Shown here in pieces: positions 1 through 10,345 of a DNA stretch of 64,000 nt. Each line of letters opens with the position of its first letter. The first letter of the stretch is position 1. Both the position numbers and the translations under genes were made by a program. This DNA comes from Paragonimus westermani (Eukaryota > Platyhelminthes > Trematoda > Plagiorchiida > Troglotrematidae). The notes under the pieces are model-generated. The model saw nothing but the letters and a program-made list of their open reading frames with translations. It was not told the DNA's origin and ran no database searches. Location of the stretch: NCBI GenBank assembly GCA_008508345.1, contig QNGE01000756.1, positions 134,702 through 198,701 on the forward strand. The letters run 5' to 3'.

Positions 1-719
1 TATTGAATTCACGCACACTAACAAACAAACCAAGCGAGAGGTTGTGAACAGAGAGTCTGACAGACAGGCAGACCCTCATACATCAGATGACCTATGGGCA
101 GGCTTTGGAAGTGTGATCAAAAGGAAAGCAACTCCGGTTGTCTACTGAGTGTGTATGCATAAAGTGAAATTTCAGACATCTCAGCCGAGTCATCCGTGAC
201 CAGATTTGCACAGCGCGTTCAAGGTCGGAAAGATCGTACAGTGGAGGAAATTCTGCTTACGGGGTATGGACCTCACGTTTACGAGGGTGACCTCGTAACC
301 ATTAATTTCTGGTTAGTTTTAAATGGTCTTTTATTCGGGGACCGCATATGTGTACATCTCTGTAGGTATGAATGAAGCCTGCTGTCACATGCATACAGTG
401 TACTAGGAATCTGTCCACTTATGACTGTCTTCCGGAGTAACAATTCACGCTGAGTATCATTACTCTGTCAGTATCAATAACCATTTCTTTTTAAAGTACT
501 AATGACAAATTTGTAGCTTAGAAGAGACCGTTTGTCATAAACCTAGGTTTTTGCCCGACTCGAACCGACGACATTTAGGCCTCTACCGAATAACCAGTCT
601 GCAAAACCACCTACTATTAATACATCTTCAATGTTCACCAAAGGCTGTGGTGGATTTCAGTTTGAATCACTTGAGAAATTCTGTCTTCCATCCACTCCTA
701 CGGATCATTCAGTGGGTTG
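1..719. other. unassigned non-coding stretch
   Basis: Nothing recognisable as a gene. A weak tRNA-like B-box resemblance (gactcgaacc near 557-566, reverse orientation) lies here without a matching A box. The 62-codon open frame at 551-739 has no domain signature and is probably chance. Confidence 0.4.
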
Positions 720-870
720 CATGTGACATGGAGGAATGAGCAAGCAGCTGGGTCGGAATGTGAAAATTCTGAGCTCTCGACATGGTTTCCTAGCTCAGCT
801 GATAGGGCACTTGTCACCTCCGGGGATTCTGTTGTTGTTGACGGATAGAGTTGAAGCGAGGCCTATATTG
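720..870 (+). repeat. possible tRNA-derived SINE remnant
   Basis: Positions 791-802 match the RNA polymerase III A-box consensus TRGCNNAGYNG closely (tagctcagctga). The expected B box about 40-50 bases downstream is only a weak resemblance near 840-860. This suggests a decayed tRNA-derived element rather than a tRNA gene, because no cloverleaf can be closed. It differs from the main SINE-like family seen elsewhere in the window. Confidence 0.3.
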
Positions 871-1370
871 TTGCACATGGCTCTCTTCTAATCTACCAAA
901 CTACTTGTCAGTATTACAGTTATGTGTGTTTCTATGTTATGGTATACAATAACACTGAACATCTCGAGGAAGTTTACGGGTTTGAATCGCTCACAAGCTA
1001 CTTCTTAGAGTTTTATTACTTGTGAATTTTGCTATCACTGCCATATCTATTTTCAGACCCAAGTAGTATATTAGTGGCGGTCCAGAATGCTACGGTATTC
1101 ACATACCCTTGATGATAGTTGACACAACTTCGATAGCAAACATGCCATCCTGACAGGATAAGAAATACATCAAGCCCGCTGAACTGGGCAGTGGACGGTT
1201 CAACAATGACTTTTCACAAGCCTCAATTACGTTTGAAAACTCATTTTGACATCTACCGCTCAGTATTGCAGAAAGCCACCTCTACCGTCATCCAACAACC
1301 ATGAAGCAAAGTTCAGCACGCACCTTTTAGTGCAAGTACCATAACAAAAAACGAACGTTTTGTTTTTCAG
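871..1370. other. unassigned, just upstream of a candidate exon
   Basis: No domain or repeat recognised. The last bases form a pyrimidine-rich 3' splice site (tgtttttcag, 1361-1370). Confidence 0.4.
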
Positions 1371-1576
1371 TTCATTGGGCGTCAAACACAACAACGCAAC
1401 GCATGTTGAATTCATGAGGCGGATCGAAGCTTGTCATCGTGAACAGTTCATTAAAAGCTGCGATGATATTCATGGACATCTTCAGTACATATTTCTTCCT
1501 CTCGGTGTTATGGCTCAAGACGGTTTGATGCATCGCGCCTCTGGGAAAGGTTCTTACAATCTTGTGAATACTGCAA
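1371..1576 (+). CDS. candidate exon, unknown protein
   Basis: An open frame of about 68 codons follows a good 3' splice site (tgtttttcag ending at 1370). The frame reads from 1372, so one base would complete a codon begun in an earlier exon. The product is mixed polar/hydrophobic (it contains FMRRIEACHREQFIKSCDD) and matches no family I recognise. Possible 5' splice sites are AAAG|GTTCTT at 1549/1550 and CAA|GTATTA at 1576/1577. Either would join in an open frame to the next candidate exon at 1675. No start codon is visible, so any gene must begin upstream. This could also be a chance open frame. Confidence 0.25.
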
Positions 1577-1674
1577 GTATTAAACGATGAATGTATTGCA
1601 GTTACTAAACGTATATGCCATTATAAGCGATAATGTGGCAGTCTGTGACAATTCACCTTAACATCCATTTTCAG

Positions 1675-1852
1675 GACCAATGGTTCAACAGCCTACAAAC
1701 CAAAAAGAACAGACACTCCAGCTGACACCGTACTTGCCTGGGTGAGTTTCTGTCGAGGCTATATGCGGTATAAAAAAATGGAGGCTGTAGCAACTGGTGC
1801 GACAAGTTTTACTCTGTTTATGGCCGATGATCCGACTGGAATCATCTACTAA
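1675..1852 (+). CDS. candidate exon following 1371-1576
   Basis: It begins right after a pyrimidine-rich acceptor (tccattttcag, ending 1674). A near-perfect donor (TGG|GTGAGT) sits at 1741/1742. Two readings are possible: a 67-base internal exon that uses this donor, or a frame that runs through to TAA at 1850-1852 as a terminal exon. The read-through frame contains YKPKRTDTPADTVLAW and matches no family I know. Strong splice signals on both sides are the main support; there is no homology. Confidence 0.28.
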
Positions 1853-2914
1853 CAAGAGCAAAGTATGTAGTTGTTAGATAATGTCATCAAAATATGACTT
1901 ATCAAGGTTATTCTGATTCACTGTCATCAAACTACGAAATTCATTTTGAGTGCGATTGGTGGTCACGGTATATGAGATTAGACGATGTGACTTTTCAAAC
2001 TTATATAACAGTAACCACTTTCGATTTAGTACAACCATATTCTCTGTAAAATTCTGGTCATACACCCTTTCCGATAGTACAACATCCTTGCTGTTGCTTA
2101 ACAGGGTTTGTTAAAACGTAGATGAACTATCTGACGCACAACGTTGCAGTACGCTCTCACTAGTCTGTCCGCCTAAGGTCTCGTACGTATTGATCTCCAT
2201 GGAGGAAATTAACCATTACACTGTTAATGTCAATTACCATACCTGTGCTATCAAAGTATGTACAAAAAACGTGTCACATAGTTGTATCATGTGGTAATGA
2301 ATGTAGTTTTATTAGCAAGGACTTCCTCTTCGGTACCTCAGTGGATTATGGACTTACGACAGTCCATAGATCCGAGGTTATACGACCAATTTGTGATTGA
2401 GACCACACAGCCATCTGTTGTTCTAATCTGACGTTTATAGACTATGGACGGTTGTTAATCTCTCAGTGATGTTCTTAACGAAACTGCTGATGTTATGTTA
2501 TAGTTGTGTGTTTAGTAAACAAAATGCAGACAAGACACATGGTTTTCCGTTTTATCTGTTGGTTATTGAGTCAGATCAAAGTGACAGGCACGCTGGTTCA
2601 CAAACTTGATATTATAATTGCATTTTGAACAGGTGGATTGTACACACTGAGGCATGACCTCAAGTGAGATAAAATGTTCTCCCTCTATCCAACCATTTTC
2701 GAGTAAAGTGTAATTTCAAGTGTTGATGTCTGTTTACATCCAGTTTCACAAACGTAATCGTTCCGCCAGAGAAAAAATCCACTTCCACGTCCACGTGTTT
2801 GAATCTATCTTGATAAGTCCTGTGAGAAGAATTCCAAACCACTATGACCTTCAAAATTAGTTTCCTTCTTTCGCATTTATGACAGTATGTCAACAGGGAA
2901 TCACGATAAGGTGA
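1853..2914. other. unassigned stretch
   Basis: No recognisable repeat or domain. The open frames on the minus strand (2065-1874, 2938-2660) have no features of known proteins and are not called. Confidence 0.4.
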
Positions 2915-3367
2915 CGCTTCAAACATTTTAAACGACACTGCATACGTGATTTGGTTAATACTGCTGGTTGCGTCTTTGCTTTGGCATGTAACTGGGTGAA
3001 TCCCATCCCCTCATACAGACGCCTGAAGCCCAACTCTTCAACCCAGCAGAAAACCATTTGTTGTTGCCTTCAAAGCAGATCATTCCTCTTCGAAGGAACC
3101 TCTCTCCTTCACCATTGTGTTGTTGTACACGACGATGTGGGATGCGAAAGAGTTGTGTGGACAATTACTTCAGACCAGTCGAGTCACCTGACCGTATTTG
3201 TTTCATTCAGTTCCACATCCTTATCAGGGAACACGTTTCCATTCTCTTGCTCTGACAACCTCATTCCTCGTGGCCTGGTTGAGATCCAAGCAACTACCAC
3301 ACAAACAACGACCTCCATTTTTCAGTCCACATTGGAAAAGCTACAGTCAGCATCGAACACAAGATGA
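2915..3367 (+). CDS. long open frame, unknown (possible exon)
   Basis: About 150 codons stay open, ending in TGA at 3365-3367. There is no ATG near the 5' end, so if real it is an exon of a larger gene. The translation is Ser/Thr-rich with several Cys and no recognised domain. The length is unusual for this AT-rich window, but shorter open frames overlap on both strands, which is typical of a locally stop-poor stretch. I saw no convincing splice acceptor at the left edge. It may be a chance ORF or an old repeat. Confidence 0.2.
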   Translation, partial: RFKHFKRHCIRDLVNTAGCVFALACNWVNPIPSYRRLKPNSSTQQKTICCCLQSRSFLFEGTSLLHHCVVVHDDVGCERVVWTITSDQSSHLTVFVSFSSTSLSGNTFPFSCSDNLIPRGLVEIQATTTQTTTSIFQSTLEKLQSASNTR

Positions 3368-3928
3368 ACACTATTCACTAATTCGCTGGGCAAAACAAAA
3401 AGGTCGCGAATTTATGCAAAACAGCTTGAACGCATGATGGAAACTTGTTTTTGTGGTTGACAGCTTCAGGATGCTGGGTTACTGGAAACAGTTAGATCAA
3501 AATACGAGTGGGCTAATAATTTTCAGCGTTATACCACCCACCAAATAACTGGCATTATGCTGACCGCTTCTGGCCTGTCTAGTTCGTAATCGCGATCAAC
3601 TTCTCCCTAACCAGTTGTCATAACTCGTTTTACTCTCCATTTTGATTATCACCTTGAATTTGATGGACTGTAAGTCATCCATTCATTCATTCATAACAGC
3701 CATGAAACTGACCAGATATCTGTGTGGTTCATGCTTCCGCTTACCATAACAGTGACGAAAAAATTTACCAAATGGGATAAAAATGGGTATAGTGGGATTA
3801 CACAGTAGAGTAGGGAACTATTATTACAAATAGGCTACTAACCGCTGCACAATTTTCTCTCACATATATTTGACCAGCAAGTTGGACGATCTTCTAGATT
3901 CTAACCAGACAGACGACACCTACCCACT
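3368..3928. other. unassigned stretch
   Basis: Only a short ATTC microsatellite (about 3681-3696) stands out. Confidence 0.4.
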
Positions 3929-4108
3929 TTATTCACTGAAGCCGTAAGTGTCGTATTTCGGAACCATGTCTTTGTATAAATACCTCTTCAGATTTACCAG
4001 ACCGTTTGTGTTCACACTGAATAATACACTGTGCATACACTTTTCAGTTAGCATGCAATTACGCCACCTAGTCAGCGCATGGTGCGAGGCGTGATTAGCT
4101 GTCCAGCT

Positions 4109-4143
4109 GATCGCGTATCCCAAGATTTCTAGGATACGCGATC
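4109..4143. repeat. 12-bp perfect inverted repeat
   Basis: The arms gatcgcgtatcc (4109-4120) and ggatacgcgatc (4132-4143) are exact reverse complements around an 11-base loop. They run into the self-complementary CGATCGCGATCG at 4139-4150. The structure lies downstream of, and in the same orientation as, the LINE remnant at 4665-4270, so it may belong to that element's C-terminal or 3' region. Confidence 0.6.
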
Positions 4144-4269
4144 GCGATCGGTAGCCTCCTTTATCTATCATCTCAACTGGTGCGGACTAATTGACGGGGA
4201 CAAAGATGGTCAAACACAGCTGTTCTACTTGTGTCTGACGTCCAAACCACAGTGTACACAATTCTTCCT

Positions 4270-4665
4270 TTCAATATCAAACGGAGGACTTGACTCCACA
4301 GATGATTCAAACTGGTGAAGACAACTCGTGCTTCCGTAATTCTTGCTGATATCTCATTAACGAAGTGGTGGTAAAAACGCGACTTAAAATGTTCACAGTT
4401 TCAAGCGGATTGCCTGCACTAAATAGCATGGAGTGAAAGTACTCCAGTCTTGACTTGACACTGTACTTTGAAGGTGCTAAATGCATTCCATGTGGACCAG
4501 TTTGGTCGTTCACCCTGTTTAACACGATCAGCGTATCTCTGATAGAACGGCTAAGCAAGACAGTGCTATCCGCATACTCAGCGGTGGTCAAATTGTTGCT
4601 AGAAATAAGCCTCATATATAGAGCAGCACAGTTTCTAAATCTGGCAAAGCGAACAGAATATGTAA
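4270..4665 (-). mobile_element. RTE-like LINE reverse transcriptase fragment (decayed)
   Basis: Read on the minus strand, 4615-4307 encodes a relic of the RT palm. AEYADSTVLLS corresponds to the catalytic F/YADD box with the second Asp lost. It is followed by the LNRVNDQTGPHGMHLAPSK block that in RTE-type LINEs precedes the YLGS motif. After a frame change near 4390, ISARITEARVVFTSLNHLW matches the conserved alpha-helical segment after motif E. Several frameshifts and the loss of the catalytic Asp show it is inactive. A second relic of the same type lies at 30168-31215. Further C-terminal sequence may continue to about 3930 but is too decayed to call. Confidence 0.75.
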
Positions 4666-4670
4666 GATAA

Positions 4671-5739
4671 GGTACTTCCAGCAGACACCGCTAGAAGTAA
4701 TAAGCATCCGATACGGTCGTCAAAATGAATCTACCGAAGAGACTTAATGAATGTTCAACGATCGTAACAGACTCATGCATGTTTCCGGAACTTTTCTGCA
4801 AAGGAGATAGTTCCAGCCAATGTAAAAATTAACAGAACGAAAAACAGTCTTTAGGTCTAAGAAGATCACGACCAAGGGGCTGCACTATTAGGGTCCGATT
4901 GGGCCAGATACATGGGCTTTCCTCAATTAACCACGTGATCCGGACAGTACTGTTATTGTAGCGGCCTCGAAAATCAATGTGGATAATCCCCGCTCGGTGA
5001 CAAACCCGCGGAAACTTTTCAATCAGATCCTTTTGAAAACTTGCTTGTCAACAAGCCTACCGGAAGGCAGAAACCGCGATCATGACTGACCTTTCTTGCA
5101 TTTTTTAAAATGATTCCCGAATACTCATCATGGATTCATTGCCAAGACAATGTCCTCTAGAAAGCATGCCCTCCACTGTAGGTTTCTTCCGGTTATCTGC
5201 CGAACCTCCAATCATATATTTTGGGAAGACTGTTTGAAGTGAAAACGGTGATAAAGACTGTCAAACGATATCACCACTAGTTTGTGTTTACTGGTAAAAC
5301 TGCTCGCATGCATTCGTTGTTGTGACGACCTCTGAATAAAGTGGTCCCATCTTTTACATGACGAAAATCAAATTGTGATTCTACCTTACAAACATCCAGA
5401 CTCAAGCCAAACAAATTTGTTATAATTAATTGCCCGCCGATCTGTTGAAAATCATTTCGACAACAGTCTTCGTAGTCATTTTCATCTCAAACAAGCAGCT
5501 CGAAAGTGGTGTCAAACGAACCAACTCGGGTTTTTTAGGGGGAGAAGAACAAATCAGGTGGTGCAATCGGGCCATAAACGTAGTAAATGAAGCTGATGTG
5601 AATACCAGCAAAATCTTTCCTATAGACTGATGGTGAACCCAATGTTGTTTTGTGATAAATCAGCAGCACTCCCTAAATGTAAGTTCGTATTTTACAATTT
5701 CGAATACCTTATGGAGTCATTTACACAAGGAAAGTGCGT
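4671..5739. other. unassigned stretch
   Basis: No domain recognised. Open frames on both strands at 5426-5630 overlap each other and look like chance. Confidence 0.4.
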
Positions 5740-5822
5740 ATGACCACGTATCCACGGGAACTTCCAAGTCACTATAAAAACAACCAACTTGAAGTTTTCC
5801 AATTCTTAGTTTCTGAAGTGAG

Positions 5823-6785
5823 GGCTTAATAGTCAAGGGAGAAAGAATCGCAATTCCAGAGATTTTTCAGCGGAAGCTGCTGGAGCACGTTCACTTGGCA
5901 CATACAGGAGTGAACAGCTGTATCCGGAGGGCAAAGGAGCTTTTCTATTGGCCTCAGATTTCGAGTGCCATAAGGGGTTACATACAGAGCTGTAATGCGT
6001 GTCGGGCTATTGACTCAAAGCAAACCAAGAAGACGATGTTGATACGTCAAATCCCCCAAAGACCCTGGCAAATATTATCGGCAGACATGATTGCATTCAA
6101 CAGTAAACAATACTTGGTGATAACAGACCATTTCAGCGATTTCTACAAGTTAGAATGGCTGAGTTCCAATCCTTCCAGTGCGGTCGGTAATAAAATTCAA
6201 GCGCCATGGTGTACCTGAGATCTTCTTTTCCGACAACCGACCACATTTCATTGGCACGGATTTTAGAACGTTTGCTGAAAAGTGGGGATTCGAGTACCGT
6301 ACAAGCAGTCCGGACTACAATCAGTCAAATGGTAAAGCCGAAGCGGCGCTCAACATGGCAAAACGATTGCTGCAACTGGCCCAATTATCCGGAAATGATC
6401 CACATTTAATGGTACTGGAGAAACGGAATACTTCTAATGAAACTATGTCCCCCAGCTCATCTATCAATAGGACAAGAACCACTAAAACCCCAATCGCCGA
6501 ACGTAACTGAAGTGCAGGATGATTTGAGGAGACGAGTGCTAACCCAAAAGCGATACCACGACAAAGGAGCCCGCGGTATAGGTAGAGTGTGTTCGGGAAA
6601 ACTTATGACGATGGATAGAAGGAGTGGTGGTGAGATACTGCGGTTGTCGGTCATACGAAATAGATTCCGGAGTGTTATTGAAGAGGAGGAATCGGGTGAG
6701 TTGGAGAAAACAAGTAACACCGGATGAAGAGCTGCTCCTCAAGAAGAAGAAAGTATTATCACGAACCAGAAGTAGATTATGCCAC
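5823..6785 (+). pseudogene. Gypsy A integrase, frameshifted
   Basis: In order: an HHCC zinc-binding domain (His pair in HVHLAH around 5888-5905, Cys pair in CNAC around 5992-6003); the catalytic core with the first Asp in LSADMIAF, the second in FFSDNRPHF and the Glu in NGKAEAAL (D,D-35-E type); then, after further frame changes, a C-terminal GPY-like/RNRRHLR-type segment around 6625-6720. The frame breaks near 6195, where the core shifts by one reading frame, again near 6440-6510, and again before 6620. A functional enzyme would insert the cDNA into host chromatin. This copy cannot make a continuous protein. Confidence 0.85.
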
Positions 6786-6799
6786 GAAAAAAGGAGGGA
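6786..6799 (+). other. polypurine tract of Gypsy A
   Basis: A run of A and G (aaaaaaggaggga) sits directly before TGTAAAAAG, the expected start of an LTR. Such tracts prime plus-strand DNA synthesis in LTR retrotransposons. Confidence 0.7.
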
Positions 6800-7188
6800 T
6801 GTAAAAAGACTGGAGTGGACAAACGTACTGATACGAAGTCAACCACTGAATCGCAGTGGGCTAAGGCCAATCGGTGTTGAAAGCGCGGAAAGACTTGTAT
6901 GTCAGAGCGGGAACCAATCAGCATGGCATGTTGCTACAGCATCGGATTTTGTTATAACGAGCACCGGAGTAAAACAAATTGTTTAAATGCATCACACGTT
7001 AAAACAAACGAGCTACACGCGCAATCCAGCCGAACAATGAGAAAGCGGAAGCGTCAGCACCAATCGTAATCGTTTTACTGATGCGTCTAGTCTATAAAAT
7101 AACCAATAGAAACTCAATAAACTGAGATTTGTATTGTATCACGAAGACTGACTTTTGCTTTCGTTCCGGAGGGTAGCGATTTTCAACA
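6800..7188 (+). repeat. 3' LTR of Gypsy A
   Basis: About 389 bp bounded by TGT (6800-6802) and ACA (7186-7188), directly after the polypurine tract. It contains a TATA box (tataaa, 7093-7098) and a poly(A) signal (AATAAA, 7116-7121) about 20 bases apart, the normal U3-R order. No second copy is present in the window for comparison, so the right edge rests on the TG...CA rule alone. Confidence 0.65.
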
Positions 7189-7329
7189 AAAACGAAATCA
7201 GATAAGACTCTGTCACATGAGTTACTCTAATACTCGGGATAAGGGACTTCGAATAGCTCTAGTAATCGTACTTGAGTTGAAACCTCCCACGCAAGTAATA
7301 AGGAGGAGACCTGGTACTGGTAGTGGTAG

Positions 7330-7603
7330 AGAGTTGACATTCATGAGATGAAAAGCCTAAGTTATGAATGTACAACAGTATTAAGGAAATCTTAGTCTGT
7401 CATTGGCTGATCGTATTGACACTTACAAAGTCGCAAATCGTAGGCTAATTGACGCAATACAAATTAAAGAGATTAGCAAATAACGGAAAGGGTAACACTA
7501 AGAACGTTCGTATCTTTAACGCGATATTTGGATTAACCGTTTATCAGATCTTCTGTTTTGTCGGGGTTTGGAAAAGCGGCGAAACGAGTAGATTTTCGCC
7601 ACA
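7330..7603 (-). repeat. probable 3' LTR of Gypsy B (far edge uncertain)
   Basis: On the minus strand a purine tract (about 7619-7604, complement of actttctccccctttag) is followed by TGTGGCG starting at 7603, as expected for the polypurine tract and start of a 3' LTR. The distal end of the LTR is not defined. 7330 is a guess, and the LTR could reach about 7200. Confidence 0.4.
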
Positions 7604-7651
7604 ACTTTCTCCCCCTTTAGAATCCTCTGCATTCACTTTTGCCAGTCGTGC

Positions 7652-8340
7652 TCACATTCTCGATGCAACGAACTCCTGCAGTACAGGATGTTCTCCTTCC
7701 TCCATGGCCACTTTTTCAGTGCTCCGAAACTGGATTTGGTCAGTGTGTCTCCGATGAATGGTGGCATCGTGCAGGTCAGTAATTTTTACCATTGTGCTGC
7801 CTAGCTGGCGAGTGATCAATCCTTTGGCAGGTCGAAAATGGTTTCCACGAAAATATATCGCATCCGTTGAATCCACACACTGAAGTGATACCCGTAGGCA
7901 CCTCGACGTAAATAGTACCGCTGGGCTTTCCTTCGTTGTGCAATGAGCTGCGTTCCTGTACTGAAGCAGAAAGTTATCGAGAAACACATCCAATTCAGCA
8001 AATGTTTTAGCGTTAGTGAAACTCACGGCACTTTTGAGTGTTTTTACCAGATTTTCTACGGCCCCGTTTGAACATGGATACTGAGACGCCATCTGCAAGT
8101 GACAACACCCGATGCTGTCTAGCCACGGTTTCATTTCAGCGGAACAAAAATGTGACTCGTTGTCCGTCACCAAGACCTGCGGAATGCCTTCGCGATTGAA
8201 ACATTTACGAAATGCTTGCATGGTAAATGCTGTGGAAGGTGATGTTGTAATAAATACTTTTGACCACCGTGAATACAAAGCAATCAACACCAGAATGCAA
8301 TATTTACCGAGAAGTGGGTCGAAATAGTCCGCATGCACCC
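7652..8340 (-). pseudogene. Gypsy B integrase core and C-terminus
   Basis: A 228-codon open frame covers the catalytic core: first Asp in HADYFDP near the 5' end, second Asp in VLVTDNESHF (about 8150-8180), Glu in NGAVENL (about 8050-8070). The C-terminal region follows (LGSTMVKITDLH, then HTDQIQFRS), ending near 7652. This is the best preserved part of the element, but it is detached by a frameshift from the zinc-binding domain upstream (8640-8340). Confidence 0.88.
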
Positions 8341-8800
8341 GTTGCTATAGTAGCTAACTGTCTGGCCATGGTGTCCAATACTTCGGCCTTGTCTTTATTT
8401 TGTGGAGGCGAGAGTGGCAGTTCATTGCAATGCTCTTGATATCCCAGCTTATCTCCGGCCACCGACATATCTGTCGAGCCAAAGATTTCGTTTTCTCCAC
8501 GTTCAGGTGACCTTTGTAGAATTCTTTTTATGCCGTCTTTCGTAGCGATGGTGGAATGACCAATTGATTTTTCCAACATAGCACATCATCATGTTGTATT
8601 GGTGACTGCTCTCGGTTCTGGAATAGCACTGGGTGTTTCTTCCTAATATTTGACGATCAACCCTTGGTCATCGCGGCAATTACCGTGCCATAATAGTTTG
8701 TAGTTGTCTTGATCAGGTCCTCTCGGCTTATTGGAATACCGTGGTAAAAAAAATCCGTCTAAGGAATCTGTTCACCAGGACGATGAACAATGTCATAGTC
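8341..8800 (-). pseudogene. Gypsy B integrase zinc-binding region and linker, frame-broken
   Basis: The stretch between RNase H and the integrase core is read in pieces in different frames. A His/Cys-type zinc segment is suggested around 8530-8400, but frameshifts and stops obscure it. I do not assign individual zinc ligands. Confidence 0.5.
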
Positions 8801-9985
8801 CTATGCTGCTAGAACTAGACTCCATCGCCGTATCATTGCCGCTGATGATTTAGCAATTGATTTGTGGGAGTCAAATAAATACTGTTGAGCTTGGTGATCA
8901 GTAACAATTTTGAATCTAACACCAAACAAATATTTATGCAGCCTCCTGACAGCCCAGTAGACTGCTAACGCCTTCTTTTGTGTTTGTGAATATCCTTGCT
9001 CAGCCTTATTCAACAAACGTGATATGCAAATGATCGGATATCCCTCCTGTTCCAACACAGCACCAATGCCAACATTCGATGCATCTGTGACCAGCGTAGT
9101 AACTTTAGACATAGTAAATGGGGCTAACATCGGTCTTTTAATCACAACTCGTATTAATTCTCGCAGAAGAATTTCGTCTTTTTGAGTCCAAGACCATGTT
9201 TCTGCTGATTGAACTGCAAATAGTGGCTCATCTTGGTCCCTCGGTGATGTAACGGTAACCAAAACTTTGTACCGGTCAGGGTGCGGCCTGTATCCTTTAT
9301 CACATATGGTAAAACCAAGAAAATTCAGCTCTCTCACTTGGAACACGCACTTAGAAGGCTCTATGGCTATGTTCTCACTTCTGAATCGTTCCAGAAGTGA
9401 AAGCAACCTCTTATCATATTCATCTGCACTGTCGGCGTATATGATTACATCATCTTGATACGCGCGTACTCCTAGCAAATCGGTAATTACTTCATCAATC
9501 GCGGCCTGGAATATTTCAGCTGACACGTGTAACCCAAACGGTAAAAAATTGTGCCGAAACAATTCCCAAGGAGTATTAATTGTAGTGATCGACTTAGAAT
9601 CATACTCCAACGAAATTTGCAAGTGTGCGTTTGTCAGGTCAATTTTAGAAAACACTTTGATACCACTCAGGGCTTCCATAAAATCCTCCGGCTCTTCAGT
9701 TGCCGCTTCACACTTTTTAGTCTTGGTTTCAACGTTAATCTATAGTCACCACACATCCTAAGTGATTCTCCATCTTTCATAACCACAACGATTGGTGTGG
9801 CTCATGCTGATGAGTTAACCTGCGAGATTATGCCGTCTTCCTTCACTCTGTTGAGAGCATTATGCACATGTTCTCTCATTGCATGAGGTATTATTCGGTG
9901 CTTTAGAAAACCAGGTCCCCTTGCACCTCCAGTTTTAGTGCATCGATTTTCATTTCTCCTGAACGTTGTGAACATTGAACAATCA
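8801..9985 (-). pseudogene. Gypsy B reverse transcriptase and RNase H
   Basis: An open frame of 292 codons (9679-8801) starts inside the RT: KIDLTNAHLQI (motif A, catalytic Asp), the LPFGLHVSAEIFQ block (motif B), then VRAYQDDVIIYA (motif C, YQDD at 9460-9449), SKCVFQVRELNFLGF, and RNase H with LVTDASNVGIGAVL and IVTDHQAQ. The N-terminal fingers (HAMREHVHNALNRVKEDGIIS) are in another frame at about 9960-9800. An in-frame TGA near 9800 replaces an expected Trp codon, and a frameshift follows near 9730. The catalytic Asp pair is intact, yet the ORF as a whole is broken. Confidence 0.9.
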
Positions 9986-10345
9986 GATTGCGTAACTTGG
10001 CTTGAAACTCTACACTCCGACCATCTTTGTAATTCGCCCTCGGTGGAAGAGCACGGTTGAACTGTTTTAAAGCTTTTAATTCCAGGATGGTTAGACTTCC
10101 TTCCGACATCAAGAAACATAATGAAATCAGCTCACTATAATTACCAACAACCAATACATCAGTATCACCTAGCAGAGCTAACTGATGTCCAGTAACTCCA
10201 CATATTTCCACCGTTGTTGAACTCAAATTAGCATCAAGGGCCATGCGACCTAGCAGTGATTTTGGAATAATGGTACAGTAGAATTTCGTCACAGTCGCCC
10301 GGTCTGAACTTGTTGTCGCCGAACATTTCCACCAATATACAAACG
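9986..10345 (-). pseudogene. Gypsy B aspartic protease, catalytic loop damaged
   Basis: On the minus strand 10292-9903 encodes a retropepsin-like domain. The second half (LLGDTDVLVVGNY, then ILELKALKQF) corresponds to the flap-to-ILG region of Gypsy proteases. Just upstream (about 10325-10305) the expected D-[ST]-G-A active-site loop reads as D-R-A, consistent with loss of three bases. The catalytic Asp remains but the Gly is missing. The protease leads into the RT in a different frame. Confidence 0.6.

Larger units (their letters stand above)
5740..7188 (+). mobile_element. Ty3/Gypsy retrotransposon A, 5'-truncated, with 3' LTR
   Basis: The remnant holds the 3' third of a pol gene (integrase), a polypurine tract and one LTR. 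No reverse transcriptase, protease or gag is seen upstream, and there is no 5' LTR, so the copy is truncated. It meets a different Gypsy element (7604-10345) that lies in the opposite orientation, 3' end to 3' end. Confidence 0.85.
7604..10345 (-). mobile_element. Ty3/Gypsy retrotransposon B pol (Mag-like), decayed
   Basis: Reading leftwards from 10345: protease, reverse transcriptase, RNase H, integrase zinc domain, integrase core, C-terminal tail. This is the Ty3/Gypsy gene order. No gag zinc knuckle is recognised upstream of 10345 and no 5' LTR is found. The style of the integrase core (HADYFDPLLGKYCILV) resembles the Mag lineage; that assignment is an impression only. Confidence 0.9.

Noticed and set aside
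551..739. 62-codon open frame near the left end
   Set aside because: No ATG context, splice site or domain; overlaps weak repeat traces.
2660..2938. Minus-strand frame of 92 codons
   Set aside because: No recognisable domain, and it abuts another weak frame on the plus strand.
3929..4171. Minus-strand frame downstream of the LINE relic
   Set aside because: Possibly LINE C-terminal sequence, but I could not match any block with confidence.
9267..9761. Plus-strand open frames opposite the Gypsy B RT
   Set aside because: They are antisense shadows of the RT/RNase H coding sequence.
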